64,000 nt of DNA from BOG-908 sp963848205 (GTDB lineage: Bacteria > Pseudomonadota > Alphaproteobacteria > Acetobacterales > Acetobacteraceae): positions 558,001 through 622,000 of the forward strand of contig CAWKCV010000003.1 of the NCBI GenBank assembly GCA_963848205.1. Direction: 5' to 3'. The position numbers were made by a program, and so were the translations under genes. Positions 16,327 to 24,430 of the stretch are shown here, in pieces (the first letter of the stretch is position 1; every line of letters starts with the position of its first letter). Under the pieces are notes generated by a model. The model did not search any database. It was not told the origin of the DNA and saw nothing but the letters and a program-made list of their open reading frames with translations.

Positions 16327-19134
16327 TTGAGCGACACTACCGACGACCCGACCCCCGGCGGCCCTGGCGACACCCAGCCGGTGACGCTCGAGGAGGAGAT
16401 GCAACGCTCCTACCTGGCTTATGCCATGTCCGTCATCGTCAGCCGCGCGCTGCCGGATGCGCGGGACGGGTTGAAGCCGGTGCATCGGCGCATCCTGTTC
16501 GGCATGCACGAAGCGGGCTACGGGCCAGACAAGCCGTATCGCAAAAGCGCGCGCATCGTCGGCGATGTGATGGGAAAATACCATCCGCACGGCGACGCCA
16601 GCATCTACGATGCTGCGGTCCGCATGGCGCAACCGTTCAGCATACGTGTGCCGCTGATCGACGGGCAGGGCAATTTCGGCAGCGTGGACGGCGATAGCCC
16701 GGCGGCGATGCGCTACACCGAAATGCGCCTGGCGAAGTCGGCGACTTTTCTGCTGGCCGACATCGACAAGGACACCGTCGATTTCAACCCGAATTACGAC
16801 GAAAGCGAGCAGGAGCCGGTCGTTCTTCCGGCGTCATATCCGAACCTGCTGATCAACGGCGCGGAAGGCATTGCCGTCGGCATGGCGACGCGCATTCCGC
16901 CGCATAATCCAGGCGAGATCATCGATGCGGCACTCGCCTTGATTGCCGATCCGGACACCAGCCTCGACGATTTGATGAAGATTGTGCCGGCGCCGGACTT
17001 CCCGACCGGCGGGCTGATCATCGGTCGCGCCGGCATACGCAGCGCCTTCGAAACCGGGCGCGGCTCGCTCACCTTGCGTGCACGTTGCGAGTTCGAGGAA
17101 CTCCGCCGCGATCGCCACGCGATCATCATTACCGAGCTGCCGTATCAGGTGAACAAGGCGACTCTGCAGGAACGCATCGCCGAACTGGTGCGCGCCAAGC
17201 AGATCGAGGGCATCAGCGACATTCGCGACGAGAGCGATCGCACCGGCATGCGCGTGGTGATCGAGCTCAAGCGCGATGCGACGGGCGAAGTGGTGCTGAA
17301 CCAGCTTTTCCGCTTCACCAACATGCAGATCAGCTTTGCGGCCAATATGCTCGCCCTCGACCGCGGCCGCCCACGCACGATGGGCCTCAAAGACCTGCTG
17401 ATGTGCTTTGTGGATTTCCGCGAAGAGGTCATTCTTCGCCGCAGCCGCTTCGAGTTGGTGAAGGCACGCGAGCGGGCACATCTGCTGGTCGGCTACTCGA
17501 TCGCTGTCGCCAACATCGACGAAGTCATCAGGCTCATCCGTGCAAGTCCTGATGCAGGCGCGGCGCGTGCGGCGCTGATGGCGGTCGACTGGCCGGCAGG
17601 TGACGTGGCTGCATTGCTGGCGCTGATCGACGATCATGGCAACTTGATCGTAGAAGATCGCGTGCGGCTCACTGAAGTGCAGGCACGCGGGATTCTCGAC
17701 TTGCGCTTGCAGCGCCTGACGGGGCTTGAGCGCGAGAAGATCGACGGTGAACTTCGCGAAGTCGCCGCCACGATAGGCGAGCTGCTCGACATCATCGCTA
17801 GCCGCCCGCGCCGCATGGAAGTGATGCGTGAGGAGCTGTTGAAGGTGCGCGAGGAAATCGCCTCGCCGCGTCTTTCGGCCATCGTCGATTACGCCGCCGA
17901 CCAGGACGACGAAAGCCTCATCGAGCCGGGTCAGATGGTCGTCACCATTACGCGCGACGGATTCATCAAGCGTACGCCGCTGGAGATCTTCCGCGCGCAA
18001 AATCGCGGCGGCCGCGGCCGCACCGCGGCAGGCACCCGCGGCGACGACATCGTGGCGCGCAGTTTCAACGCACACACACATCAGTGGGTGCTGTTCTTCA
18101 GCAGCGGCGGCAAGGCATTCCGCGAAAAAGTATGGCGCCTGCCCGAGGCGAGTCCCACAGCGAAGGGACGCGCACTGGTAAACTTGCTGCCCGAACTGGG
18201 CTCCGACCAGATCACGACCGTGCTGCCGCTGCCGCAGGACGAAACCCTGTGGGAAAGCCTTCACCTGGTGTTCGCCACCTCCAGCGGCACGGTCCGGCGC
18301 AACCGGCTATCCGACTTCGGGCGCATTCGCACGAGCGGCCTGATCGCGATGAAGCTGGACGAAGGCGACTCGCTGATCGGTGTCGCCACCTGCCGTGACG
18401 GTGACGACGTGTTCCTGGCAACGCGCCTCGGCCGCTGCATCCGTTTCCAGATTTCCGACGAGACATTGCGCGTGTTTGCCGGCCGCGAATCGGCTGGTGT
18501 TCGCGGCATCAAGCTTTCTGCAAAGGACGAGGTGAACAGCCTGGCTGTGCTGCGCCATGTGGACGCCAGCAACGCCGAGCGCGCGGCCTTCCTGCGAGCC
18601 ATTGCCGCACGCCGGCGCAATGCCGGCTACGAGGAGGAAGCGGCCGAGGTGGTGGCCGAAGTGGCCGCCGAGGGTGGCGGCGAGGCCGAGGAGGAAGCCG
18701 CCAGCGAGCTCATGCTTTCCGCCGATCGCATCCTCGAGCTCGAATTGGCCGAGGAAATCCTGCTCACCGTCACCAATGGTGGATTCGGCAAGCGCAGCTC
18801 GGCTTACGACTATCGGGTGACCGGGCGCGGCGGGCAGGGCATCACCAACATCATGCTGGCGCCGCGCAACGGCACCGCCGTCATCGCCACCCTGCCGGTG
18901 CGCCGTGGCGACGACGTGATGCTGGTCACCGACGCGGGCCGCCTGATCCGCGTGCCGGCCGACCAGGTGCGCATCACCGCCCGCCAGACGATGGGTGTGA
19001 CCCTATTCCGCCTTAGCGAAGGCGAGCACGTGACGAGCATCTTCCCCGTGCTTGAGGTCGCAAGCCCGACAAGTGATGGCGACGAACCGACGGGCGAAGA
19101 GCCTGTCGTCGAGGAGGGCAGCGACGATGCCTGA
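16327..19134 (+). CDS. gyrA: DNA gyrase subunit A
   Basis: The 935-residue protein aligns along the whole family: SYLAYAMSVIVSRALPDARD, GLKPVHRRIL, the active-site tyrosine Y130 in AAMRYTEMRL, and the GyrA-box-like QNRGGRGRT that begins the DNA-wrapping beta-pinwheel. It cuts and reseals DNA during negative supercoiling with GyrB. In the quinolone-determining loop (HPHGDASIYDA) the position equivalent to E. coli Ser83 is Ala (A91), while Asp87 is kept (D95). A Glu/Ala-rich insertion lies in the pinwheel near residues 775-800. The start is TTG 16327, chosen because the N-terminus then matches the family; ATG 16399 would remove conserved sequence. Confidence 0.97.
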   Translation: MSDTTDDPTPGGPGDTQPVTLEEEMQRSYLAYAMSVIVSRALPDARDGLKPVHRRILFGMHEAGYGPDKPYRKSARIVGDVMGKYHPHGDASIYDAAVRMAQPFSIRVPLIDGQGNFGSVDGDSPAAMRYTEMRLAKSATFLLADIDKDTVDFNPNYDESEQEPVVLPASYPNLLINGAEGIAVGMATRIPPHNPGEIIDAALALIADPDTSLDDLMKIVPAPDFPTGGLIIGRAGIRSAFETGRGSLTLRARCEFEELRRDRHAIIITELPYQVNKATLQERIAELVRAKQIEGISDIRDESDRTGMRVVIELKRDATGEVVLNQLFRFTNMQISFAANMLALDRGRPRTMGLKDLLMCFVDFREEVILRRSRFELVKARERAHLLVGYSIAVANIDEVIRLIRASPDAGAARAALMAVDWPAGDVAALLALIDDHGNLIVEDRVRLTEVQARGILDLRLQRLTGLEREKIDGELREVAATIGELLDIIASRPRRMEVMREELLKVREEIASPRLSAIVDYAADQDDESLIEPGQMVVTITRDGFIKRTPLEIFRAQNRGGRGRTAAGTRGDDIVARSFNAHTHQWVLFFSSGGKAFREKVWRLPEASPTAKGRALVNLLPELGSDQITTVLPLPQDETLWESLHLVFATSSGTVRRNRLSDFGRIRTSGLIAMKLDEGDSLIGVATCRDGDDVFLATRLGRCIRFQISDETLRVFAGRESAGVRGIKLSAKDEVNSLAVLRHVDASNAERAAFLRAIAARRRNAGYEEEAAEVVAEVAAEGGGEAEEEAASELMLSADRILELELAEEILLTVTNGGFGKRSSAYDYRVTGRGGQGITNIMLAPRNGTAVIATLPVRRGDDVMLVTDAGRLIRVPADQVRITARQTMGVTLFRLSEGEHVTSIFPVLEVASPTSDGDEPTGEEPVVEEGSDDA

Positions 19135-19651
19135 GCGCGTCGGCATCTATCCCGGCACGTTCGACCCGGTCACGAACGGGCATCTCGACATCATCTTCCG
19201 CGGCGCGCGGCTGGTGGACCGGCTGGTGGTCGGCGTCGCGGAGAATATCGGCAAGGGACCGCTCTTCTCGCTGGAAGAACGTGTGGAACTCGTGCGCGAA
19301 GAATGTGCGTCCATCAGCGCGCGCTCCGGCACGCCGATCGAGGTGGTGAGCTTCGGCACATTGCTGATCAGCTTTGCCCGACATGTCGGCGCCGGCGTGC
19401 TGCTGCGTGGGCTTCGTGCCGTCTCGGACTTCGACTACGAGTTCCAGATGGCTGGCATGAATTATCGGCTCGATCCCGAGATCGAGACCGTGTTCCTGAT
19501 GGCGAGCGAGCATCACCAGTTCATCTCCTCGCGCTTCGTCAAGGAGATCGCGCGCCTGGGTGGCGACGTCTCGAGCTTCGTGCCGGGGTTGACTTTGCAG
19601 CGGACGCTGGCGCGTGTGCGCGCCGACAAGGGAGAACCAAAAGATGCTTAG
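19127..19651 (+). CDS. coaD: Phosphopantetheine adenylyltransferase
   Basis: The 174-residue product begins MPERVGIYPGTFDPVTNGHL, with the nucleotidyltransferase TxGH motif, and contains LLRGLRAVSDFDYEFQMA and SSRFVKEIARLGGDVSSFVP, both diagnostic for CoaD. It makes dephospho-CoA from 4'-phosphopantetheine and ATP, the penultimate step in CoA synthesis. ATG 19127 follows GAGGAGGG and overlaps the last codons of gyrA. Upstream in-frame starts lie inside gyrA and are not used. Its end overlaps the next gene by eight bases. Confidence 0.96.
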   Translation: MPERVGIYPGTFDPVTNGHLDIIFRGARLVDRLVVGVAENIGKGPLFSLEERVELVREECASISARSGTPIEVVSFGTLLISFARHVGAGVLLRGLRAVSDFDYEFQMAGMNYRLDPEIETVFLMASEHHQFISSRFVKEIARLGGDVSSFVPGLTLQRTLARVRADKGEPKDA

Positions 19652-20222
19652 ACGCGACGTGCTGACGGCCGGTGCCGTGTGCCTGCTGCTGCAACCCGCC
19701 TTGGCACAGGACGTGCCGCCGGCACCCCCCATCAAGCTCGATCCACAGAACACCGTGTTCCTCGATCTGCCCGGCGGGCGCGTGACGATACGGCTTCGGC
19801 CCGACCTCGCACCCAAGCATGTGGAGCGCGTGAAGCTGTTGTGCCGGGAAGGGTTCTACGACGGCACACCGTTCCATCGCGTCATCGAAGGCTTCATGGC
19901 GCAGGGCGGCGACCCGACAGGCACCGGCGAGGGCGGCAGCAAATATCCCAATGTGCCTGCCGAGTTCAGCAACTCTGTGCGTTTTCTGCGCGGCACAGTC
20001 GGCGCTGCCCGCTCGTCGGACCCTGACAGCGCGAACAGCCAGTTCTTCATCATGTTCGCGCCCGGAGCCAGTCTGGATGGCCAATATACGATCTGGGGAA
20101 ACGTGGTCTCGGGCATGGATGTGGTCGACAAGATCAAGCGCGGTAACCCAGACGATAACGGCAAGGTCGAGGACCCGACCAAGATCGTGCACATGCGCGT
20201 GGCTGCCGACGTCAAGTCGTAA
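19644..20222 (+). CDS. Exported cyclophilin-type peptidyl-prolyl isomerase
   Basis: The 192-residue product carries a signal peptide (MLRRDVLTAGAVCLLLQPALA) and a bacterial cyclophilin domain: GFYDGTPFHRVIEGFMAQGG, AARSSDPDSANSQFFIMFAP and LDGQYTIWGNV. It should catalyse proline cis-trans isomerisation in the periplasm. ATG 19644 follows GGAGAACC and overlaps coaD. The gene directly after it encodes a close paralogue without the signal peptide, so a local duplication has given periplasmic and cytoplasmic versions. Confidence 0.93.
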   Translation: MLRRDVLTAGAVCLLLQPALAQDVPPAPPIKLDPQNTVFLDLPGGRVTIRLRPDLAPKHVERVKLLCREGFYDGTPFHRVIEGFMAQGGDPTGTGEGGSKYPNVPAEFSNSVRFLRGTVGAARSSDPDSANSQFFIMFAPGASLDGQYTIWGNVVSGMDVVDKIKRGNPDDNGKVEDPTKIVHMRVAADVKS

Positions 20223-20238
20223 ACACCTGGAGTAGAGA

Positions 20239-20730
20239 ATGTCTGATACCGATCTCGAGAATACGCTGCTGATGGACCTGAAGTCCGGCCGCGTGACAAT
20301 TCAATTGCGGCCGGACCTGGCGCCGAAGCATGTCGAACGCGTCAAGATGCTTGCGCGCGAAGGTTTCTACGACAACACGCCGTTCCACCGCGTGATCGAA
20401 GGCTTCATGGCTCAGGGCGGCGATCCGACGGGCAGCGGTTCGGGTGGCAGTAAGCATGGCAATCTGCCCGCCGAGTTCAGCCGCACCGCCAAGTTCGTCC
20501 GCGGCACGGTCGGCGCCGCCCGCACCGGCGACCCGAACAGCGCCAACAGCCAGTTCTACATCATGTTCGCGCCGGCGCCGCACCTGGACGGTCAATATAC
20601 CATCTGGGGGCAGGTGACGGACGGGATGGAGCACGTGGATTCCATCAAGCGCGGATCGGGTGGCGGTGGCACGGTCAGCACGCCTGATCGTATCGTCAAG
20701 GCGCAGTTGGCCAGCGACGCCTCGAGCTGA
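20239..20730 (+). CDS. Cytoplasmic cyclophilin-type peptidyl-prolyl isomerase
   Basis: The 163-residue protein is a bare cyclophilin domain with GFYDNTPFHRVIEGFMAQGG, DPNSANSQFYIMFAP and HLDGQYTIWGQV, close to the upstream paralogue but with no signal peptide. It begins 16 bp after that gene, so gyrA-coaD-ppi-ppi probably form one transcript. A hairpin at 20741-20767 follows and may end the unit before the tRNA. Confidence 0.93.
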   Translation: MSDTDLENTLLMDLKSGRVTIQLRPDLAPKHVERVKMLAREGFYDNTPFHRVIEGFMAQGGDPTGSGSGGSKHGNLPAEFSRTAKFVRGTVGAARTGDPNSANSQFYIMFAPAPHLDGQYTIWGQVTDGMEHVDSIKRGSGGGGTVSTPDRIVKAQLASDASS

Positions 20731-20740
20731 AGGCTTTTCG

Positions 20741-20767
20741 CGGGCTGCAGGGTTGACCTGCGGCCCG
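20741..20767 (+). terminator. Probable terminator after the cyclophilin pair
   Basis: An 11-base-pair stem (CGGGCTGCAGG with CCTGCGGCCCG, one G-U pair) closes a five-base loop. CCTTTT follows nine bases later. It separates the gyrA-coaD-cyclophilin genes from the tRNA. Confidence 0.6.
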
Positions 20768-20792
20768 TCGTAGCCTTTTAGGAGCTTGGAGC

Positions 20793-20868
20793 GAGCCTGT
20801 AGCTCAGTCGGTAGAGCACGAGACTTTTAATCTTGGGGTCGTGGGTTCGATTCCCACCGGGCTCACCA
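20793..20868 (+). tRNA. tRNA-Lys (anticodon TTT)
   Basis: A complete cloverleaf can be drawn: acceptor GAGCCTG/CGGGCTC, D arm GCTC...GAGC, anticodon stem CGAGA/TCTTG around CTTTTAA (anticodon TTT), variable loop GGGTC, T arm GTGGG/CCCAC with TTCGATT, discriminator A and encoded CCA. Confidence 0.97.
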
Positions 20869-20926
20869 TTTGCATGCGGTATCCGGCTGGACCGGCTGAA
20901 GCGCGTCCGGCTGTTTTTGGCTGTCA

Positions 20927-20962
20927 CCTGCAGCCGGAAAGATATGTCTTTCCGGCTGCAGG
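20927..20962 (-). terminator. Strong 16-bp hairpin downstream of the alcohol dehydrogenase
   Basis: A perfect 16-base-pair inverted repeat (arms CCTGCAGCCGGAAAGA and TCTTTCCGGCTGCAGG) surrounds a four-base loop, ending seven bases from the dehydrogenase stop. Neither strand has a T-run after it, so it may be a transcript-stabilising or Rho-assisted end rather than a classical terminator. Confidence 0.55.
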
Positions 20963-20968
20963 ATCACG

Positions 20969-22144
20969 TCAGGCGCCCGGCTTGAGAACGACCTTGATGC
21001 AGCCATCGGCTTTGTCCCGGAACGTCTTGTACATTCCTGGGCCTTCCTCGAGCTTGACTGTGTGCGTGATCACGAAGGACGGGTCGATTTCACCCTTCTC
21101 GATCCGTTGCAGCAGCCCTTCCTGGTATTTCTGCACCGGTGTCTGCGACATGCGGAACGTGATTCCGCGGTTGATCGCCGAACCCATGGGAACCTTGTCG
21201 AGCAAGCCGCCATACACACCGACGATGGAGACGATACCACCGTTGCGCACATTGTTGATTGCCTGCCGCAGCACGTGCGGACGATCGGTGCCGAGGAACG
21301 TCGCCTGCTTCACCCGGTCGATCACCGAATCGATGGAACCGCCAACATGCGGCTCGGTGCCGACTGCATCGATACAGGCATCGGGACCGCGACCATGGGT
21401 CTTCTCGCGAAGCACCTCGTAGATGTCATCCTTCTCGAAATCCAGGGTTTCAGCACCGGCGAGCTTTGCCATCGCCAGCCGCTCGGGTACCGTATCGATC
21501 GCGATGACGCGTTCTGCACCCAACAGAAAAGCCGAGCGTATGGCAAACTGCCCCACCGGACCGCAGCCAAAGACGGCAATGGTGTCACCAGGCTGGATGT
21601 TGCAGAAATCCGCCGCCATGTAGCCGGTTGGGAAAATGTCCGATAGAAACAGAACCTGCTCGTCTGTGAGGCCCTCAGGCACCTTGATCGGGCCGACATC
21701 GGCAAACGGCACGCGAAGGTATTCCGCTTGCCCGCCAGCATAGCCGCCAAGCATGTGGGAGTAGCCGAATAGTCCTGCAGGCGAGTGTCCCCACATTTCC
21801 TCCGCCATCTTGTGGTTGGGGTTGCTACGCTCGCAGCCGCTAAACAGCCCCTTCTTGCAGAAGAAGCAGTCTCCGCAGGCGATGGTGAAAGGCACCACGA
21901 CCCGGTCGCCGACCTTCAGTTTTTTGTTTTCGCTGCCAACCTCGACCACTTCGCCCATCGTCTCGTGGCCGAGCACATCGCCGCTTTGCATCGATGGCAT
22001 CACGCCGTCATACAAATGCAAGTCGGAGCCGCAGATCGCACAACTCGTCACTTTGATGATCGCATCGCGTGGATGCTGGATTTTGGGATCGGGCACGGTA
22101 TCACAGCGAATATCGCCTTTGCCGTGCCAGCAGAGTGCCTTCAT
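20969..22144 (-). CDS. Zinc-dependent alcohol/formaldehyde dehydrogenase-like protein
   Basis: The 391-residue medium-chain dehydrogenase has catalytic-zinc ligands in CAICGSDLHLYDG and GHETMGEVVEVG, the structural-zinc cysteines in CGDCFFCKKGLFSGC, and the NAD-binding VFGCGPVGQFAIRSA. A long insertion (about residues 250-285, GTEPHVGGSIDSVIDRVKQA) is typical of glutathione-independent formaldehyde dehydrogenase and its relatives. ATG 22144 follows GGAGC. It lies 71 bp after the glycosyltransferase operon on the same strand, so it may or may not be co-transcribed with it. The substrate is not certain. Confidence 0.88.
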   Translation of the reverse strand: MKALCWHGKGDIRCDTVPDPKIQHPRDAIIKVTSCAICGSDLHLYDGVMPSMQSGDVLGHETMGEVVEVGSENKKLKVGDRVVVPFTIACGDCFFCKKGLFSGCERSNPNHKMAEEMWGHSPAGLFGYSHMLGGYAGGQAEYLRVPFADVGPIKVPEGLTDEQVLFLSDIFPTGYMAADFCNIQPGDTIAVFGCGPVGQFAIRSAFLLGAERVIAIDTVPERLAMAKLAGAETLDFEKDDIYEVLREKTHGRGPDACIDAVGTEPHVGGSIDSVIDRVKQATFLGTDRPHVLRQAINNVRNGGIVSIVGVYGGLLDKVPMGSAINRGITFRMSQTPVQKYQEGLLQRIEKGEIDPSFVITHTVKLEEGPGMYKTFRDKADGCIKVVLKPGA

Positions 22145-22215
22145 GAAATGCTCCGATCGAGTAAAGCGTCCCTCTCCCGCCGAGGAACACACCGACCGAA
22201 AGCCCGGCATGCGGC

Positions 22216-23298
22216 TTAGGTTGCCACAACCTCGACAACAGAAGAGTGAGCCGCCTCCAATGCCTGGGCGCGGTGGGTTGCCGTGTGGGCACTCAACACA
22301 CGCTCTCGTGCAGCCCTTCCCATGGCCCGGCCGTCGTCCACCGGTCGGGCAAGGGTAGCCAGCACGTCGTCGGGCCCGTCAGCGACCACAATCTCAGTGC
22401 CCGGCCGGAAGAAAAGCTCGAGGCCTGCCCAGGCATCGCCGATGACCGGCGTGGCGCAAGCGGCTGCCTCGAACAGCCTGACGCTGGGACTGTAGCCGGC
22501 AGCCACCATGTCCGCGCGGGTGATGTTCAGCGTCCAAGCCTGGCTTGTATAGAAGTCTGCGTGCTGTGCCGGCGGAAGGTGCTCGATCCGCTCCACATTG
22601 GCCGGCCATATTATGTCGGCTGGATATTGAGGCCCAGCAACAACGAAGCGGAGGTGGGGAGCGCGCCGGGCCGGCTCGAGCAGCAGCCGCTCCAATTTAG
22701 GCTGGCGGTCGGCGCTGTATGTTCCCAAGTAGCCAAGATGCCACGTCGGCTCGGAGGGAACCGGCAGTGGCGCATATACAACCGGGTCAACTGCACAGTA
22801 GAGCGCAAACGCGTAACGCGCGCCGTAATGAGTCTCCAGATACCTGAGTGTCGGCCCGCCCGTAAACGAGAAATACAGGTCGAAAAGCGGGATCGTCTTC
22901 TCCGAAATATACAGAGACTCGCCGCGTGCCAATGCTGCCAGTGTGACTGGCGTATCAATATCGTAGAAAGCAAGCAGCCTTGCCCAGGGCCGAACAAGAT
23001 GCGTGACCGCAATTCCGTCCACCACATACGAGCCAATTATCACGAGATCGGCGCCTGCAATGTCGTCCCGGAAACGATCAAGATCCTGCGCCTGCCGGTA
23101 GAACTGCAATCGGCAAAAGTCTGGCCTCGGCATGTCGCGGTGCGCGGCATACCAGGGCTGGTCGCATTCAAGGAAAAGAATGTCGTGACCACGGTTGTTC
23201 AATGCACGCAGCAACGCGCGATAGGTCGTGGCGTGGCCATTGCCCCAGGAAGAACTGAGCGACAAGCCGATCACGACAATCCGCATTTTTCTTGGCAT
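22216..23298 (-). CDS. CgeB-like glycosyltransferase (third of three)
   Basis: The 360-residue protein begins MPRKMRIVVIGLSLSSSWGN, and its C-terminal half carries LNITRADMVAAGYSPSVRLF with EAAACATPVIGDAW and GLELFFRPGTEI, the pattern of CgeB/DUF3880-type GT-B glycosyltransferases. Its start forms a TGATG junction with the preceding gene, supporting 23298 over the internal ATG at 23286. Two similar enzymes are encoded just upstream, suggesting a product with several sugar transfers. Donor and acceptor are unknown. Confidence 0.8.
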   Translation of the reverse strand: MPRKMRIVVIGLSLSSSWGNGHATTYRALLRALNNRGHDILFLECDQPWYAAHRDMPRPDFCRLQFYRQAQDLDRFRDDIAGADLVIIGSYVVDGIAVTHLVRPWARLLAFYDIDTPVTLAALARGESLYISEKTIPLFDLYFSFTGGPTLRYLETHYGARYAFALYCAVDPVVYAPLPVPSEPTWHLGYLGTYSADRQPKLERLLLEPARRAPHLRFVVAGPQYPADIIWPANVERIEHLPPAQHADFYTSQAWTLNITRADMVAAGYSPSVRLFEAAACATPVIGDAWAGLELFFRPGTEIVVADGPDDVLATLARPVDDGRAMGRAARERVLSAHTATHRAQALEAAHSSVVEVVAT

Positions 23299-24392
23299 CA
23301 GGCAGCGAGCGTCTGACAACGTCGAGCAAACGTTTCTGTCAGAAGAGCATGCACTATCGCCGCACGGCTGTCATAGGTGTGCTCGGCCAGGCACCGCCTG
23401 AGAGAGGCTTTTCCGATAGCGTGCGCGCGTGCCGGCGTGAGCGCCGCGAGATGGTCGGCCACATCCTTTCCATCACGTGCGACGAGGATTTCCGTATCAG
23501 GCTGCAGGAACAGCTCGATACCTTCCCACGCATCGGTGATCAGGCATGCGCCGGCGCCTGCTGCTTCAAATACCCGCGTGGCAGGAGAGAACCCCATCTC
23601 CGCCATGCTGTCGCGTGCAACATTCAACACCGCCGCGGCGGAGCAATTGAGTGCATTGTGAAGGGCTGTTGGCACATGACCGATGCACGCCACATTCGAA
23701 GGCATGGGCTTGTCGTGCCAGCCGTTTCCACCCAATAGAAACCGCTTGCCAGGCTCTCGCAACGCTGCAGCAAGAAAGAACTCCTCCACTCGCTTTTCCC
23801 GATCGGGCAGCCGGTTGGCGAGGAATGATAAATCTGCAGCGAGAGCCGGATCGGCGGCCACCGGAAAGTGCGTAGCTGGATCAAGAGCGTTGTAGATTGG
23901 CACGCAGCAACGCGCACCGAGCGCCTCATAGGCATCAACCACCGGCGGACCACCGCCATAGGTGAGAACCAGATCGAAATCCGGTAATGTGCGTCGCAAT
24001 AAATGATCCGGCGCGGCGCGCAGCACTGCCAAAGTCGCAGGCGCGTCAACGTCCCAATAGACCCGCAAGGCATGCGGCGAAGCGTTCTCATTGAGTCCGG
24101 CGACGAGTTCATCGTCGAAAACACCAACTCCGCTGGCTTTAACAACAACATCGGCTTCACGTGCCTCGCCCATGACGCGGGCGAGCGCGCTATGGCTGGC
24201 ATCATAGACGACCACTTTCGCCCAGGCTGGAGGATCGATATCGCGATGCGCCTGTCGGTCGAATGCGTCCGGCTCATAGAACGTGATGCTGTGCCCATAT
24301 TTCGCGAGCGCTTGCAGCAGGCCGCGGTAATATGTCGCCGCTCCGTTCCAGTAGGAGGAAAGAAGGCTGGATCCATAGAACGCAATCTGCAT
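23298..24392 (-). CDS. CgeB-like glycosyltransferase (second of three)
   Basis: From ATG 24392 the product begins MQIAFYGSSLLSSYWNGAAT, similar to the next gene's protein, and it has the same C-terminal block: AVLNVARDSMAEMGFSPATR, FEAAGAGACLITDAWEGIEL and FLQPDTEILVA. It is about 364 residues long. An upstream TTG (24434) overlaps the previous stop (TTGA), but the extra 14 residues do not resemble family N-termini. It is coupled to both neighbours and is probably a GT-B enzyme acting on the same oligosaccharide as its paralogues. Confidence 0.8.
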   Translation of the reverse strand: MQIAFYGSSLLSSYWNGAATYYRGLLQALAKYGHSITFYEPDAFDRQAHRDIDPPAWAKVVVYDASHSALARVMGEAREADVVVKASGVGVFDDELVAGLNENASPHALRVYWDVDAPATLAVLRAAPDHLLRRTLPDFDLVLTYGGGPPVVDAYEALGARCCVPIYNALDPATHFPVAADPALAADLSFLANRLPDREKRVEEFFLAAALREPGKRFLLGGNGWHDKPMPSNVACIGHVPTALHNALNCSAAAVLNVARDSMAEMGFSPATRVFEAAGAGACLITDAWEGIELFLQPDTEILVARDGKDVADHLAALTPARAHAIGKASLRRCLAEHTYDSRAAIVHALLTETFARRCQTLAA

Positions 24393-24430
24393 GTCGGGTC
24401 CCGATGAGAGAAATGGTTCTAGTTGGATAA

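Noticed and set aside
16834..18264. 476-residue minus-strand open frame inside gyrA
   Set aside because: It is antisense to a complete, conserved gyrA gene; its composition (His/Ala/Asp-rich) is typical of a shadow frame in GC-rich DNA.
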